From: Alcaligenes endophyticus
GTDB taxonomy: Bacteria; Pseudomonadota; Gammaproteobacteria; Burkholderiales; Burkholderiaceae_B
Assembly: GCF_026344035.1 (NCBI RefSeq)
Contig: NZ_JAPKND010000001.1
Coordinates: 558,001-622,000 of the forward strand
DNA length: 64,000 nucleotides
Reading direction: 5' to 3'
Below are positions 17,568 through 26,860 of the stretch, in pieces. Below the pieces are notes generated by a model. That model did no database searches, was not told the DNA's origin, and worked only from the letters and a program-made list of their open reading frames with translations. Within the stretch, counting starts at the first letter, position 1; each line of letters begins with the position of its first letter. Made by a program: the position numbers and the translations under genes.

Positions 17568-17706
17568 CAAAACAAAGTGGCTATGTCACAGAATTAGGAA
17601 CCTTCTCGTAACAAAACTGTCCGAATCTTGCAGAATAGATTGCTTTTTTACGTTTGAAACTCTACAGTCAACCCACTCCTTTTTACTCCATGCGATAATT
17701 GCGGAC

Positions 17707-18300
17707 ATGGACCTAATAGCCTTAATGACTTCGCACTTCGACGACTCAGTCGACACCATCAAAGCCAGCACACGCGAACTGGCTGAACCCTTGGCGGGCG
17801 CCGTAGAGCTGCTTTTCGCCACATTAGCCAACGACGGTAAGATTTTGGCATGTGGGAATGGGGGCTCAGCTGCCGATGCGCAGCATTTTATTGCCGAGCT
17901 AGTAGGCCGCTTCGAACGCGATCGCTTACCCTTGGCTGGCATTGCCCTGAATACCGATACCGCCATCTTAACGGCAGTTGGCAACGACTACGGTTACGAT
18001 GCTATTTTTGAGCGTCAAGTCAGTGCCCTAGGCCACACCGGTGACATCCTCGTCGCCATTTCTACCAGTGGCAACTCTCCTAACGTCATCAAGGCTATAC
18101 AAGCAGCCCGCGAACGCGATATGGTCGTTATTGCACTCACAGGCAAAGGCGGCGGCAAAATTGCTGAAATCTTATCCGACACAGATATCCATCTCTGTGT
18201 GCCCCATGACCGAACCATGCGTATCCAAGAGGTACACATCATTCTTTTGCACGCCATGTGCGACGGTATTGATGCGCTCTTACTCGGAGACACCCTATGA
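17707..18300 (+). CDS. diaA: DiaA/GmhA-like SIS-domain protein
   Basis: 197 residues with one SIS domain: LACGNGGSAADAQHFIAELVGRFERDR, then ISTSGNSPNVIKAIQAARERDM and VPHDRTMRIQEVHIILLHAMCDGID. The fold and motifs are shared by phosphoheptose isomerase GmhA and the DnaA-binding initiator regulator DiaA. The length (196 in E. coli DiaA) and position between yraN and the BON-domain lipoprotein favour DiaA; a GmhA role in heptose synthesis cannot be excluded from sequence alone. A GATAAT box lies 7 bases before the ATG. The stop overlaps the next start by 4 bases. Confidence 0.8.
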   Translation: MDLIALMTSHFDDSVDTIKASTRELAEPLAGAVELLFATLANDGKILACGNGGSAADAQHFIAELVGRFERDRLPLAGIALNTDTAILTAVGNDYGYDAIFERQVSALGHTGDILVAISTSGNSPNVIKAIQAARERDMVVIALTGKGGGKIAEILSDTDIHLCVPHDRTMRIQEVHIILLHAMCDGIDALLLGDTL

Positions 18301-19001
18301 GCACCAAGCTGCCACGTTATGTCTTAATGGCCGCCTTAGCTGGCGTTACTGTTAGCACCTTATCTGCCTGCGGGCTATTGTTAGTTGGAGGCACCGCTGC
18401 CACAACAGCTCTCGTAGCCACTGACCGGCGCACAGCGGGCGAACAAGTGGATGACAAAACCATTGTCATGAAAGCCGGCTCCGAAAACCGCAAGCTGCTG
18501 GAAAACAAACAAGGGCGTATTAACACCTCCTCGTATGGCGGGCTCGTGCTATTAACGGGCGATGTTCCCACCGAAGCCGACAAACTCGCGGCAGCCCAAC
18601 GCATTGCCAAAATTGAAAAAGTCAATCGCGTCGTTAACGAGTTACGCGTAGGCCCGCCCACCGAGCTTAGCGTGCGCACAAACGACTCTTGGTTATTTAC
18701 CCGGGTTAGCACTGCCCTTATCAACACCAAAGACGTTCCTAGCCGCACTATCTCGGTCACCACCGAGCGCGGGGTCGTTTATCTTTTGGGTATGGTGACC
18801 GAAGCCGAAGGTGAGCGCGCCGCCATTGCCGCCGCCAGCGTGCCTGGGGTAAGCCGCGTGGTCAAACTATTCGAGTACGTCAGCCCCGAAACCCTCAGGG
18901 ATGCACGCGACTCACAGCCGGCCGTCATTGAAAACGAGCCCCAACCTGCTGAAAGCATGGCACCCACTCAATCACAAGTTGAAATAATGCCCGTCCAATG
19001 A
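18297..19001 (+). CDS. dolP: DolP-like outer-membrane lipoprotein with two BON domains
   Basis: 234 residues. Lipoprotein signal with lipobox LSAC (Cys at about 25), then two BON domains: RINTSSYGGLVLLTGDVPTEADKLAAAQRIAKIEKVNRVVNEL and TISVTTERGVVYLLGMVTEAEGERAAIAAASVPGVSRVVKLFEY. In E. coli DolP (YraP) maintains outer-membrane integrity at division sites. The protein is ~40 residues longer than E. coli DolP through a C-terminal Gln/Pro/Glu-rich tail. It is coupled to diaA and to the thioredoxin-like gene by ATGA overlaps. Confidence 0.88.
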   Translation: MSTKLPRYVLMAALAGVTVSTLSACGLLLVGGTAATTALVATDRRTAGEQVDDKTIVMKAGSENRKLLENKQGRINTSSYGGLVLLTGDVPTEADKLAAAQRIAKIEKVNRVVNELRVGPPTELSVRTNDSWLFTRVSTALINTKDVPSRTISVTTERGVVYLLGMVTEAEGERAAIAAASVPGVSRVVKLFEYVSPETLRDARDSQPAVIENEPQPAESMAPTQSQVEIMPVQ

Positions 19002-19492
19002 AAAAAATAGCCTTTATTGTTGTTGTCATCGCCGCGGCAATAGGTCTTGCTATCTGGGGCATGGGCGACTCGCGCGCCGAGGCCCCGGAAGTAAGTTTTA
19101 CCGATCTACAAGGTAAAAAATTTACTACCTCAGACCTACGCGGCAAGGTGGTACTGGTTAAGTTCTGGGCAACAGATTGCACGACCTGCGTAGCACAAAT
19201 GCCCGACAATATCAAAAACCATCAGCAATACGCTGACCAAGGGTTTGATATCATTGCAGTAGCAATGAAACACGACCCGCTCGATTACGTCAAAAACTTC
19301 ACCTCCTCACGCGACCTGCCATTTACCGTCGTCAGCGATAGCGATGGCCAGATATCCAAGGCGTTTGGCGACATTCGCCTTACGCCAACCGCGTTTCTGC
19401 TCGACAAACAGGGCCGTATTATTAAACGTTACCTAGGCAATTACGACAAACAGGAATTTACCCAAACCGTTGAAAAAGCCTTGGCTAGTTAG
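18998..19492 (+). CDS. TlpA/ResA-like membrane-anchored thioredoxin
   Basis: 164 residues with an N-terminal signal anchor ([20 protein letters not shown]) and a periplasmic thioredoxin fold. The redox pair is C61-T-T-C64 in [15 protein letters not shown], and the cis-Pro loop is in [10 protein letters not shown]. The family reduces disulfides in periplasmic partners such as apocytochromes. It forms an operon with diaA and dolP and ends in a strong terminator. No specific partner can be named. Confidence 0.85.
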   Translation: MKKIAFIVVVIAAAIGLAIWGMGDSRAEAPEVSFTDLQGKKFTTSDLRGKVVLVKFWATDCTTCVAQMPDNIKNHQQYADQGFDIIAVAMKHDPLDYVKNFTSSRDLPFTVVSDSDGQISKAFGDIRLTPTAFLLDKQGRIIKRYLGNYDKQEFTQTVEKALAS

Positions 19493-19520
19493 CACATTAT
19501 TTATTTTACTCTGCACAAAT

Positions 19521-19554
19521 CCCGGGCTTCCCATCTTGCATGGGCCCGGGTTTT
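19521..19554 (+). terminator. Intrinsic terminator after the TlpA-like gene
   Basis: CCCGGGC (19521-19527) pairs with GCCCGGG (19544-19550), extended by an inner CCCAT/ATGGG pairing, followed by TTTT. The argB start lies 19 bp beyond. Confidence 0.85.
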
Positions 19555-19572
19555 CTACAAGTGAGCGTCACT

Positions 19573-20469
19573 ATGAGCACCTCCGATAACCATGTCCATT
19601 CTCCCCAGGTCAAAGCCGAAGTCCTGTCCGAGGCGCTGCCCTATATACGACGTTTTCACGGTAAAACTATCGTCGTAAAATACGGCGGCAACGCCATGAC
19701 CGAAGAAGCCTTGCAGCGCAGTTTTGCGCACGATGTGGTGTTACTGAAACTCATCGGGCTTAAGCCCGTAGTAGTACACGGCGGTGGGCCACAAATTAAC
19801 GATGCTCTCAAGCGTATTGGTAAAGAAGGCACTTTCATTCAAGGCATGCGTGTCACCGATGCCGAAACCATGGAAGTCGTAGAGTGGGTACTGGGTGGCC
19901 AGGTACAACAAGACATCGTCATGATGATCAACGAAGCAGGTGGCCGTGCCGTAGGGCTTACTGGCAAAGACGGTCGCATGATACAGGTGAAAAAGAAACT
20001 GTTGCCTGACGCAGAGAACCCCGGCCAATGGTTAGACATCGGCTATGTCGGCGACATCACCCAGATTGAACCTGAACTCGTGCGTGCCTTGCAAGACGAT
20101 CAGTTTATCCCCGTTATTTCCTCCATTGGCTGCAGCGAGGACGGGCAAGCATTTAATATCAACGCCGACGTCGTAGCAGGCAAAATGGCAGAAATACTGG
20201 GTGCCGAAAAGCTGGTTATGCTGACCAACACCCCTGGGGTACTGGACAAAAACGGCAAGCTCATGCGCACGCTATCAGCGCAAACCATCGATGACCTTTT
20301 TGCTGACGGCACGATTTCTGGCGGCATGCTACCAAAAATATCTTCAGCACTAGAAGCCGCCCGAAACGGAGTGAACTCCGTGCATGTTATCGACGGTCGC
20401 GTCCCCCATTGCTTGCTCCTAGAGGTACTTACCGACCTAGGCGTAGGCACCATGATTCGCTCGCACTAA
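19573..20469 (+). CDS. argB: Acetylglutamate kinase
   Basis: 298 residues. Second step of arginine synthesis, phosphorylating N-acetylglutamate. Motifs: [10 protein letters not shown] (nucleotide-binding Lys-Gly-Gly), [52 protein letters not shown] and GGMLPKI near the end. The ATG at 19573 gives the normal N-terminus; an upstream ATG at 19540 lies in the preceding terminator. The nucleotidase gene follows 4 bp later. Confidence 0.95.
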   Translation: MSTSDNHVHSPQVKAEVLSEALPYIRRFHGKTIVVKYGGNAMTEEALQRSFAHDVVLLKLIGLKPVVVHGGGPQINDALKRIGKEGTFIQGMRVTDAETMEVVEWVLGGQVQQDIVMMINEAGGRAVGLTGKDGRMIQVKKKLLPDAENPGQWLDIGYVGDITQIEPELVRALQDDQFIPVISSIGCSEDGQAFNINADVVAGKMAEILGAEKLVMLTNTPGVLDKNGKLMRTLSAQTIDDLFADGTISGGMLPKISSALEAARNGVNSVHVIDGRVPHCLLLEVLTDLGVGTMIRSH

Positions 20470-20473
20470 GCCC

Positions 20474-21193
20474 ATGCGCTACCCTATCCGTGCCCATCCT
20501 TGGGCGCGGCCCTTAAGCGCCGCCAAACATGCCCCGCATGTTTGGCTGTTTGATTTGGACAATACCCTGCACAATGCTTCGCAAGGTATTTTCCAGGCCA
20601 TTGATAGCCGCATGACCAGTACCGTTGCAGAGCTTTTACAGCTCGATCACCAGCAAGCAGACGTACTGCGTAAGGAATACTGGCAACGCTATGGCGCCAC
20701 CATGATAGGGCTGCATAGGCATCATCAAACCGACCCAGACCTTTTCCTGCATCTCACCCATAACTTTGATGTACAGCCCTTAGTGCACTCAGAAAAAGGG
20801 CTGGTAGGCCTATTAAACCGTTTGCCGGGCTATAAACTGCTGCTCACTAATGCACCGCTAGACTACGCCCAACGGGTCATGCGTGCGATACACGCCTTAC
20901 CTGCCATTGACGGCATTTGGTCTATTGAGCATATGTGCTTACAGGGTCGCTACCGCCCCAAGCCATCGTTGGGGCTTATGCAACAGATCGTGGCTAAGCT
21001 GGGTGTACCCCCACAGCGTATTACCCTGGTTGAAGACACCTTGCGCAACCTGAAAAGCGCACGCCAATGTGGCCTGAACACCGTGCATATTTTCAACCCA
21101 GGCACCCCTTTTAGCGGTACCCACCGGGGCCGGTCTTTATATGTAGACAGCCGTATTAATCAGCTACGCACCATGCGGTTCGCCCCACGATAA
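20474..21193 (+). CDS. Pyrimidine 5'-nucleotidase-like HAD hydrolase
   Basis: 239 residues. HAD motif I VWLFDLDNTLHNAS, a helical cap, motif II LLTNAP, motif III Lys in YRPKPSLGLMQQIVAKLG and motif IV LVEDTLRNLKSARQCGLNTVHI. This pattern fits the SDT1/YjjG-like pyrimidine 5'-nucleotidase subfamily that dephosphorylates UMP/CMP or damaged nucleotides. It is in the same direction and 4 bp behind argB. The last ~20 residues are basic. Substrate is inferred from family only. Confidence 0.85.
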   Translation: MRYPIRAHPWARPLSAAKHAPHVWLFDLDNTLHNASQGIFQAIDSRMTSTVAELLQLDHQQADVLRKEYWQRYGATMIGLHRHHQTDPDLFLHLTHNFDVQPLVHSEKGLVGLLNRLPGYKLLLTNAPLDYAQRVMRAIHALPAIDGIWSIEHMCLQGRYRPKPSLGLMQQIVAKLGVPPQRITLVEDTLRNLKSARQCGLNTVHIFNPGTPFSGTHRGRSLYVDSRINQLRTMRFAPR

Positions 21194-21253
21194 ACACTCA
21201 GGATACCGATGCAGTATGTTCAAGGCAGTGCGTAACTACGTCGCTATGGTTGC

Positions 21254-22009
21254 CTATTCACACCTATTTGCGCAAACAGGGCAATCGGGATCACGTCCAA
21301 ACCGTACGGTGTGCCAATTCATCGTCAAGGCATCAACACTTAACAAGCGTCCCACCAAGGGCTCACCAAAGCCGCCTAACACCTTTAAGGCCTCGCTGGC
21401 CTGTGCACTACCCACCATACCCAACAAAGGCGACAGAACACCCGTCGTCGCGCAACGTAGCTCTTCTACGTCGTCTGCCTCAGGAAATAGGCAGTGATAG
21501 CAAGGAGCTTGCTCTTGGCGTAAGTCGTAAGTAGAAATTTGCCCAGAGAAACGAATCGCTGCGCCAGAGATCAAGGGCTTACGGGCCGCCACGCAAGCAC
21601 GGTTAATCGCATGCCGCGTAGCAAAGTTATCGCAACAATCTAGCACCAGATCTACCTGCTGTACCCAATGTGCCAAACTGGTGTCATCCAGCCTTGCCAC
21701 GACGGGATCAACACGTACGCCAGGATTTAATTGATTCGCCATGACTTGCGCCGACGCCACCTTATCCCAACCTATGCGGTCGGTGGTGTGCGCAATTTGC
21801 CGCTGCAAATTGCTTAACTCGACCTGATCGTCATCAATAATGGTGATTCGGCCTACCCCCGATGCAGCAAGATAGGCCAAGGCAGGCGAGCCCAAGCCGC
21901 CCGCACCAATAATAAGCACATGCGAGGCCAGGATACTTTCCTGTGCCTCGATACCGAACTCATTCAGTAAGATATGCCGCGCATAACGCAATAACTGCTC
22001 GTCATTCAT
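21254..22009 (-). CDS. ThiF/MoeB/HesA-family adenylyltransferase
   Basis: 251 residues. NDEQLLRYARHILLNEFGIEAQESILASHVLIIGAGGLGSPALAYLAASGVGRITIIDDDQVELSNLQRQ is the ATP-binding Rossmann core, with DCCDNFATRHAINRAC next. Structural zinc is held by CYHC and CPVC pairs. The family adenylates the C-terminal Gly of small sulfur carriers (MoaD, ThiS); which carrier is served is not shown by the context. The ATG at 22009 has AAGG upstream; a GTG two codons earlier is possible. It follows ctpA by about 10 bp, likely in the same transcript. Confidence 0.9.
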   Translation of the reverse strand: MNDEQLLRYARHILLNEFGIEAQESILASHVLIIGAGGLGSPALAYLAASGVGRITIIDDDQVELSNLQRQIAHTTDRIGWDKVASAQVMANQLNPGVRVDPVVARLDDTSLAHWVQQVDLVLDCCDNFATRHAINRACVAARKPLISGAAIRFSGQISTYDLRQEQAPCYHCLFPEADDVEELRCATTGVLSPLLGMVGSAQASEALKVLGGFGEPLVGRLLSVDALTMNWHTVRFGRDPDCPVCANRCE

Positions 22010-22019
22010 GGGCACTGCC

Positions 22020-23522
22020 TTACTTGCCAGGAACTGTCTCCAGCCCTTGAGGCGTCACTCGAAAATGTTCGCCTTTTACCGCTGGTTTAGGTGTAGCTGT
22101 GCCATCGGCTTCGGCTTTAGCTTGGGCAGCCTGCGCTTGCTCACGCAATTGAGCTGCCAAAACTGGATCAGTGCGCTGTACAGGCTTACCGTCAAGGAAA
22201 TTGACAGCTTGCTTCAACTGGTAATCGTCAGCGCCACCCAGCTCAAACATTTTTATTTCATCCGGTATTTCGGCCTGCTCGGTGTCTTCTGTGCTGGTTT
22301 CTTCAATAGTGCTATTGAGCAAATGACGTTTTAAATCACCCTCGCGTGGTAAGCGGAACAAATTACCCGCCGCGGTATCATCCACTACGATATTGGGTTC
22401 AACGCCAGTGACCTGGATAGAGGTGCCATTGGGGGTGTAGTACAAGGCTGTGGTCAGCTTCAGGCCCGCGCTTTCGCTTAAAGGCACCACACTTTGCACC
22501 GACCCTTTACCAAAGGTACGGTTACCTATAATGGTTGCTCGTTTGTGATCTTGCAGGGCACCCGCCACAATTTCAGAGGCCGAGGCCGACCCTACGTTCA
22601 CCAACACAACCATAGGCACTTTCTTTAGCCACTCGACACGCTGAATCGTGTTGTTCTCGCCTTTACGTCCGTTAAGCACGGTTTGGAGCTGACGCACGTA
22701 GTATTCACGATTAGACGAGGGGATACGACCTTTGGTAGAGACAACCAATTGACCAGGCTCTAGGAAGGCTGACGACACACCAATTGCGCTTTCCAATAAA
22801 CCGCCGGGATCGTTGCGTAAATCCAGCACTAAAGCACGCGGTTGCCCATCAGGTTTCACCTTGGATAGCTGCTCAAGCAAATCAGCGGCAGTCCCTTCTT
22901 GGAACTGCGCAATACGGGCGTAAGCGATGTCTCCGTCGAGCATTTTACTGCGCACACTACGCACTTTGATAAGATCGCGAACCACATTAAATTCTATGGG
23001 TTTATCGCGTCCACTACGGGATATACGTAAATCTACCGGCGTGTTGGGCTCACCACGCATCAATTTGATGGCGTCGTTCAGGCTCATATCTTTAGTGGGT
23101 TTACCATCGATATGGGTAATGATATCGCCAGCCAAAATACCCGCTCGTGCAGCGGGAGTGTCTTCAATGGGCGAGATCACCTTAGGCATGCCGTCTTCGC
23201 TACCGATCTCTATGCCTAAACCGCCAAAGCCACCTTGGGTCATAGCCTCCATTTCTTTGAAGGCATCTTCGTCCAGGTAAGCCGAGTGCGGATCGAGGTC
23301 AGTAAATAGACCTTTGATCGCGTTATTAATCAGCTCTTCATCACTTTGCGGTTCAACATACGTGTTTTTAATCGCCGAAAACACATTGGCAAACTGTTGC
23401 AGCTCACGCAAGGGCAAGGGCTCGCCACGCTGCGCCAACGCCGTTAGCCCGAGGCTGATTAACACCCCACCTAAAGCGCCCGCTGTCAATAATCCTATAC
23501 CGCGAAACCTTCTTGTGCTCAT
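22020..23522 (-). CDS. C-terminal processing peptidase (S41 family, CtpA-like)
   Basis: 500 residues. An N-terminal signal anchor (GIGLLTAGALGGVLISLGLTAL), then a PDZ domain (GGFGGLGIEIGSEDGMPKVISPIEDTPAARAGILAGDII), then the S41 protease core with the catalytic Ser in VNVGSASASEIVAGALQDHKRA and Lys in GNRTFGKGSVQ. A ~100-residue Gln/Glu/Ala-rich tail follows. Periplasmic tail-specific proteases trim murein hydrolases; the neighbour envC, which activates such hydrolases, fits that. The ATG at 23522 is used because GGGA precedes it. Confidence 0.92.
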   Translation of the reverse strand: MSTRRFRGIGLLTAGALGGVLISLGLTALAQRGEPLPLRELQQFANVFSAIKNTYVEPQSDEELINNAIKGLFTDLDPHSAYLDEDAFKEMEAMTQGGFGGLGIEIGSEDGMPKVISPIEDTPAARAGILAGDIITHIDGKPTKDMSLNDAIKLMRGEPNTPVDLRISRSGRDKPIEFNVVRDLIKVRSVRSKMLDGDIAYARIAQFQEGTAADLLEQLSKVKPDGQPRALVLDLRNDPGGLLESAIGVSSAFLEPGQLVVSTKGRIPSSNREYYVRQLQTVLNGRKGENNTIQRVEWLKKVPMVVLVNVGSASASEIVAGALQDHKRATIIGNRTFGKGSVQSVVPLSESAGLKLTTALYYTPNGTSIQVTGVEPNIVVDDTAAGNLFRLPREGDLKRHLLNSTIEETSTEDTEQAEIPDEIKMFELGGADDYQLKQAVNFLDGKPVQRTDPVLAAQLREQAQAAQAKAEADGTATPKPAVKGEHFRVTPQGLETVPGK

Positions 23523-23532
23523 GCACGTTCCC

Positions 23533-23548
23533 ATATATTCAAATATAT
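23533..23548. repeat. AT-rich palindrome in the ctpA leader
   Basis: ATATATT-CA-AATATAT, 7-bp arms around a 2-base centre, 10 bp upstream of the ctpA start codon. It could be a regulator site or simply AT-rich leader DNA. Confidence 0.35.
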
Positions 23549-23686
23549 ACCTGTCGGACAACTATAATAACCCGGTCATTATCCGCTACAAAAGGCCATA
23601 CTAGCAGTGCTAGTTAAGCAATACCAGCACAAAAGGTCTGGAACTGTGGTGCCAAGTATAAAATTTGTAAATGATTCTTTAATGAC

Positions 23687-25282
23687 TTAGCGTGCTAACC
23701 ATAGCTCCGGATTCACCACATTACCCTGCTGACGAATCTCAAAATACAAACCAGGCTCTACCTGTCCACCCGTAGACCCTACGCGTGCTACCAATTCACC
23801 AGGGTCAACAACATCCCCAACCTGCTTCAATAAGCTCTGATTGTAGGCATAAACCGTCAGAAACCCCTTGCCGTGATCAATAATTAGCAGGTTGCCAAAA
23901 CCACTCAGCCAATCGGCAAACACAACCCTACCCGCACCGACCGCCTTAACAGGGTCTCCGGCTGGCGCTCGCAGTACCACTCCACGCCAAACCCCGCCAT
24001 CTGGGCGCTCTTTACCAAAGCGCCCCTGTATTTGCCCCGCTGCGGGACGTATTAAGCCACGCTTCAAGCCCGTAAAACCGCCGTCAGGCTCGAGCTTGGT
24101 GGTGCGCTTAGTGGGCTCTGGCACTGTTTCCACCACGCGAGCTTGAGCCACCTGTGCCTGCGCCGGAGCCGCCAAATTTGTTTCTTCTACCGTCAACGAG
24201 CCCGAACCACGTAAATCATGCTGCCCAAGTTGTTCGTGACGACTAGGAGGCCGATAGGTACTGGGTGGACGCATACCTGCCACTTGCCCTGGCGATGCGG
24301 CATGCTCAGCGGGCGTGGCCGTGTCGTCCGGCTCTGGAGCCCGACGAGGCGGGGCTACTGGCACCGGCGCTTGACTTGCCCGCGCACGCTCAAGAAGTTG
24401 TTTTTCGCGTTCTGCCCGAGCCAGCGCTTGAGCCGCCGCCAACTGCGCCTGTTCACGCTGACGCTCTATTTTGGCTAAACGCTCTTGCTCGGCTTTTTTT
24501 GCCGCTTCTAATTTACGCCGCTCGGCCGCCTGACGCGCCAACTCGGCCTGGCGAGCAATTTCAACCTCTAAACCACCGATTAAATCGCCCAAGCGTTTAT
24601 CATTTTGCTGTAAACGCCCCGACTGTTGCTGTTGTGCTTTAAGCTCAGCTTCTACCTTAGCTAAAACTTGGGCGTGCTGCTGCTTCTGTTCAGCTAGCTC
24701 CGCACGCTTGGCTTGTGTCTCGTGTTCCAGCGTTTTTAGCTCACGCTCATTTTTTTCTGCTTGCTGTCGTAACGCAGTTAAGCGATCAAGAGTACGACGC
24801 AAAGCAATGACCTGCTCGGTTTGATGACGTGCCACATACGATAAATAGTACAGGTCACGATTAATAATATTGGGGTCGTCCCCCGACAGCAAGGCGGCCC
24901 AAGGTGAGCTACCTGCCTTGTACTGCGCCCCCAACTGGCTAGCTAAAGCTTGCTGATGACGCTCACGCTCTGCCTCTTGTTGCTTACGCTCGGTAGCCAG
25001 CTCACGCATATTTGCCTGCACTGCCGCTTGGCGCTGCTGCAATGTTTCTAGCTCACGGTCTACCGTAGAAATCGCCCGCTCTGACTGCCGTAGCGCTTGC
25101 GTGGCATCTTGTTGCGAGCGGGTACTATTTTCTATATTTTTTTGCAAGGCTTCAATTTGGCGGCGCAGTTCCGCCTGCTGCTGACGTGCTTGATCTTGGC
25201 GCGTGGCCAGCTCTGACTGTGCAAAACAATTTGCACTGAGCCCCACCACCAACCATACCGCTACGCTACTGCGCCACCTCAT
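23687..25282 (-). CDS. envC: Murein hydrolase activator EnvC-like protein
   Basis: 531 residues. Signal peptide (MRWRSSVAVWLVVGLSANCFA), a long coiled coil from ~25 to ~290 rich in Gln, Glu, Arg and Ala, a Pro-rich linker, then a LytM/M23 domain over the last ~120 residues. The zinc ligands of active M23 peptidases are missing: the HxH position reads YAY and the final motif is GLYFEIR instead of HLHFEI. That is the EnvC state, an activator of amidases AmiA/AmiB at the septum rather than a peptidase. gpmA ends 2 bp upstream, ctpA follows. Confidence 0.9.
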   Translation of the reverse strand: MRWRSSVAVWLVVGLSANCFAQSELATRQDQARQQQAELRRQIEALQKNIENSTRSQQDATQALRQSERAISTVDRELETLQQRQAAVQANMRELATERKQQEAERERHQQALASQLGAQYKAGSSPWAALLSGDDPNIINRDLYYLSYVARHQTEQVIALRRTLDRLTALRQQAEKNERELKTLEHETQAKRAELAEQKQQHAQVLAKVEAELKAQQQQSGRLQQNDKRLGDLIGGLEVEIARQAELARQAAERRKLEAAKKAEQERLAKIERQREQAQLAAAQALARAEREKQLLERARASQAPVPVAPPRRAPEPDDTATPAEHAASPGQVAGMRPPSTYRPPSRHEQLGQHDLRGSGSLTVEETNLAAPAQAQVAQARVVETVPEPTKRTTKLEPDGGFTGLKRGLIRPAAGQIQGRFGKERPDGGVWRGVVLRAPAGDPVKAVGAGRVVFADWLSGFGNLLIIDHGKGFLTVYAYNQSLLKQVGDVVDPGELVARVGSTGGQVEPGLYFEIRQQGNVVNPELWLAR

Positions 25283-25284
25283 TA

Positions 25285-26031
25285 TTACTGAGCCTTACCT
25301 TGATTCGCCACCGCCTGCATCGCTGCCTGAATTTCTTCTTGGTCACCCAAGTAGTAGTGACGAATAGGACGCAGATTCTCGTCCAGCTCGTACACCAGCG
25401 GCTGACCCGTAGGGATATTCAAATGCACAATATCTGTTTCAGAAATACTATCAAGGTGTTTGATTAAAGCGCGCAAACTATTGCCGTGGGCCGTTACCAA
25501 CACACGACGTCCAGCACGAATGGCTGGTGCAATGGAGTCTTCCCAAAACGGCACCACTCGGGCCACGGTGTCTTTCAGGCACTCAGTGCGAGGGAGCTCT
25601 TCGGCTGGCACGCGAGCATAGCGAGGATCGAAGCTAGGGTTGCGCGGATCATCGATAGCGACGGGATCCGGGGCAATAGCATAAGCACGGCGCCACACTA
25701 AAACCTGCTCATCACCAAACTTTTCTGCTGTTTCCGCTTTATTTAAGCCCTGTAACGCACCATAATGGCGTTCATTGAGTCGCCAGCTCAAACCAATAGG
25801 GGTGTGCATGGCGTCCATGGAATCAAGGGCGATCCACAGTGTGCGTATCGCACGCTTTAACACGGAGGCAAAAGCAAGATCGAATTCATACCCATTTTCT
25901 TTGAGTAATTCGCCTGCCTGCTTTGCCTGCAAGCGCCCTGTTTCTGTAAGGTCGACATCGGTCCAGCCAGTAAACCTGTTCTCAAGGTTCCATTGGCTTT
26001 CGCCATGTCGCATCAACACTAATTTATACAT
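25285..26031 (-). CDS. gpmA: 2,3-bisphosphoglycerate-dependent phosphoglycerate mutase
   Basis: 248 residues. Glycolysis/gluconeogenesis, interconverting 3- and 2-phosphoglycerate. [31 protein letters not shown] carries the phosphorylated His (H9); the second catalytic His is in [16 protein letters not shown], and the Glu-containing [11 protein letters not shown] block is intact. Standard length. It is first in a minus-strand run gpmA-envC-ctpA-thiF, the same order as in Bordetella-type genomes as far as I recall. Confidence 0.96.
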   Translation of the reverse strand: MYKLVLMRHGESQWNLENRFTGWTDVDLTETGRLQAKQAGELLKENGYEFDLAFASVLKRAIRTLWIALDSMDAMHTPIGLSWRLNERHYGALQGLNKAETAEKFGDEQVLVWRRAYAIAPDPVAIDDPRNPSFDPRYARVPAEELPRTECLKDTVARVVPFWEDSIAPAIRAGRRVLVTAHGNSLRALIKHLDSISETDIVHLNIPTGQPLVYELDENLRPIRHYYLGDQEEIQAAMQAVANQGKAQ

Positions 26032-26130
26032 GGTAAAAAACAGCCTTAAGGTTAAAAAATCGGCACCACTTTATAATCAACGGTACAGCCATTTTTTTCT
26101 TGATCTTTTAGGCTTTCAACGGGACTCATC

Positions 26131-26541
26131 GTGGACTTCATATTAGGACAAAACAATCTACTTATTTTAGCAATTGCAGCGGTTTCGGGCATTATGCTGT
26201 TGTTACCCACTTTTCGGAAAGGACGTGCTGGCCGCCCCCTGCCCACTGCAGAGGCTGTGCAAATGGTAAACCATAAAGATGCGTTACTGGTGGACTTACG
26301 CAACCATGATAAGTTTAAAGCGGGTGCTATAGCGCAAGCACGCAACATTCCGGTAGCAGACCTAGACAGCAAAGCCAATTCTCTACCTAAAGATAAGCCC
26401 ATCATCCTCATTTGCGAAACAGGCCGTACCGCTCCTCGCAGTATAAACGTACTGCGCAAACATGGTCTGCAAGAAATCTATACACTGGAGGGCGGCCTCC
26501 AAGCATGGATACAAGCAGGCCTACCTGTCAAAAAATCGTAA
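26131..26541 (+). CDS. Membrane-anchored rhodanese-domain protein (YibN-like)
   Basis: 136 residues. A single N-terminal membrane helix (LLILAIAAVSGIMLLL) and a rhodanese domain with the active Cys at 95 in LICETGRTAPRS. Begins at a GTG (26131) with GGGA upstream; no ATG lies near the membrane segment. Likely handles sulfane sulfur at the inner membrane. It starts a plus-strand set rhodanese - glutaredoxin - secB - gpsA, the same neighbourhood as yibN-grxC-secB-gpsA of E. coli, divergent from gpmA. A TATAAT at 26072-26077 may be its -10. Confidence 0.87.
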   Translation: MDFILGQNNLLILAIAAVSGIMLLLPTFRKGRAGRPLPTAEAVQMVNHKDALLVDLRNHDKFKAGAIAQARNIPVADLDSKANSLPKDKPIILICETGRTAPRSINVLRKHGLQEIYTLEGGLQAWIQAGLPVKKS

Positions 26542-26567
26542 CCTCCCACCTCTAGGATGCATTGAAC

Positions 26568-26825
26568 ATGGCAAAAGTAACGATGTATGCCACTACCACT
26601 TGCCCTTACTGCATGCGTGCCGACATGCTATTGCAGGATCGTGGCGTAACCGACATTCATAAAATCTTGATTGACCGTGAGCCCGAACAGCGCGCCATCA
26701 TGATGGAACGCACAGGGCGTCGTACCGTACCGCAAATTTACATTGGCGACACGCATGTGGGTGGCTACGACGATTTAGCTGCTTTGGACCGCGAAGGGGG
26801 TCTCCTTCCGCTCCTATCCAAGTAA
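26568..26825 (+). CDS. grxC: Glutaredoxin 3
   Basis: 85 residues, class I glutaredoxin with C12-P-Y-C15 in TTTCPYCMRAD, the TVPQIYIGDTHVGGYDDLAAL glutathione-binding groove and Gly-Gly motif. It reduces disulfides and glutathionylated proteins with GSH. The ATG at 26568 is preferred over a TTG two codons earlier; AGGA lies upstream. It sits between the rhodanese and secB, as grxC does in enterobacteria. Confidence 0.95.
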   Translation: MAKVTMYATTTCPYCMRADMLLQDRGVTDIHKILIDREPEQRAIMMERTGRRTVPQIYIGDTHVGGYDDLAALDREGGLLPLLSK

Positions 26826-26860
26826 ATTCTATTTTTTAACTTAATCACCAGGATATATTC

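Noticed and set aside
18317-18763. 148-codon open frame on minus opposite the BON lipoprotein gene
   Set aside because: Antisense shadow; the plus-strand gene has a lipobox, two BON domains and operon overlaps.
22008-22334. 108-codon open frame on plus opposite the ctpA tail
   Set aside because: Antisense to a real coding region; no ribosome site or known domain.
24265-24642. 125-codon open frame on plus opposite envC
   Set aside because: Shadow of the repetitive coiled-coil region of envC, no family resemblance.
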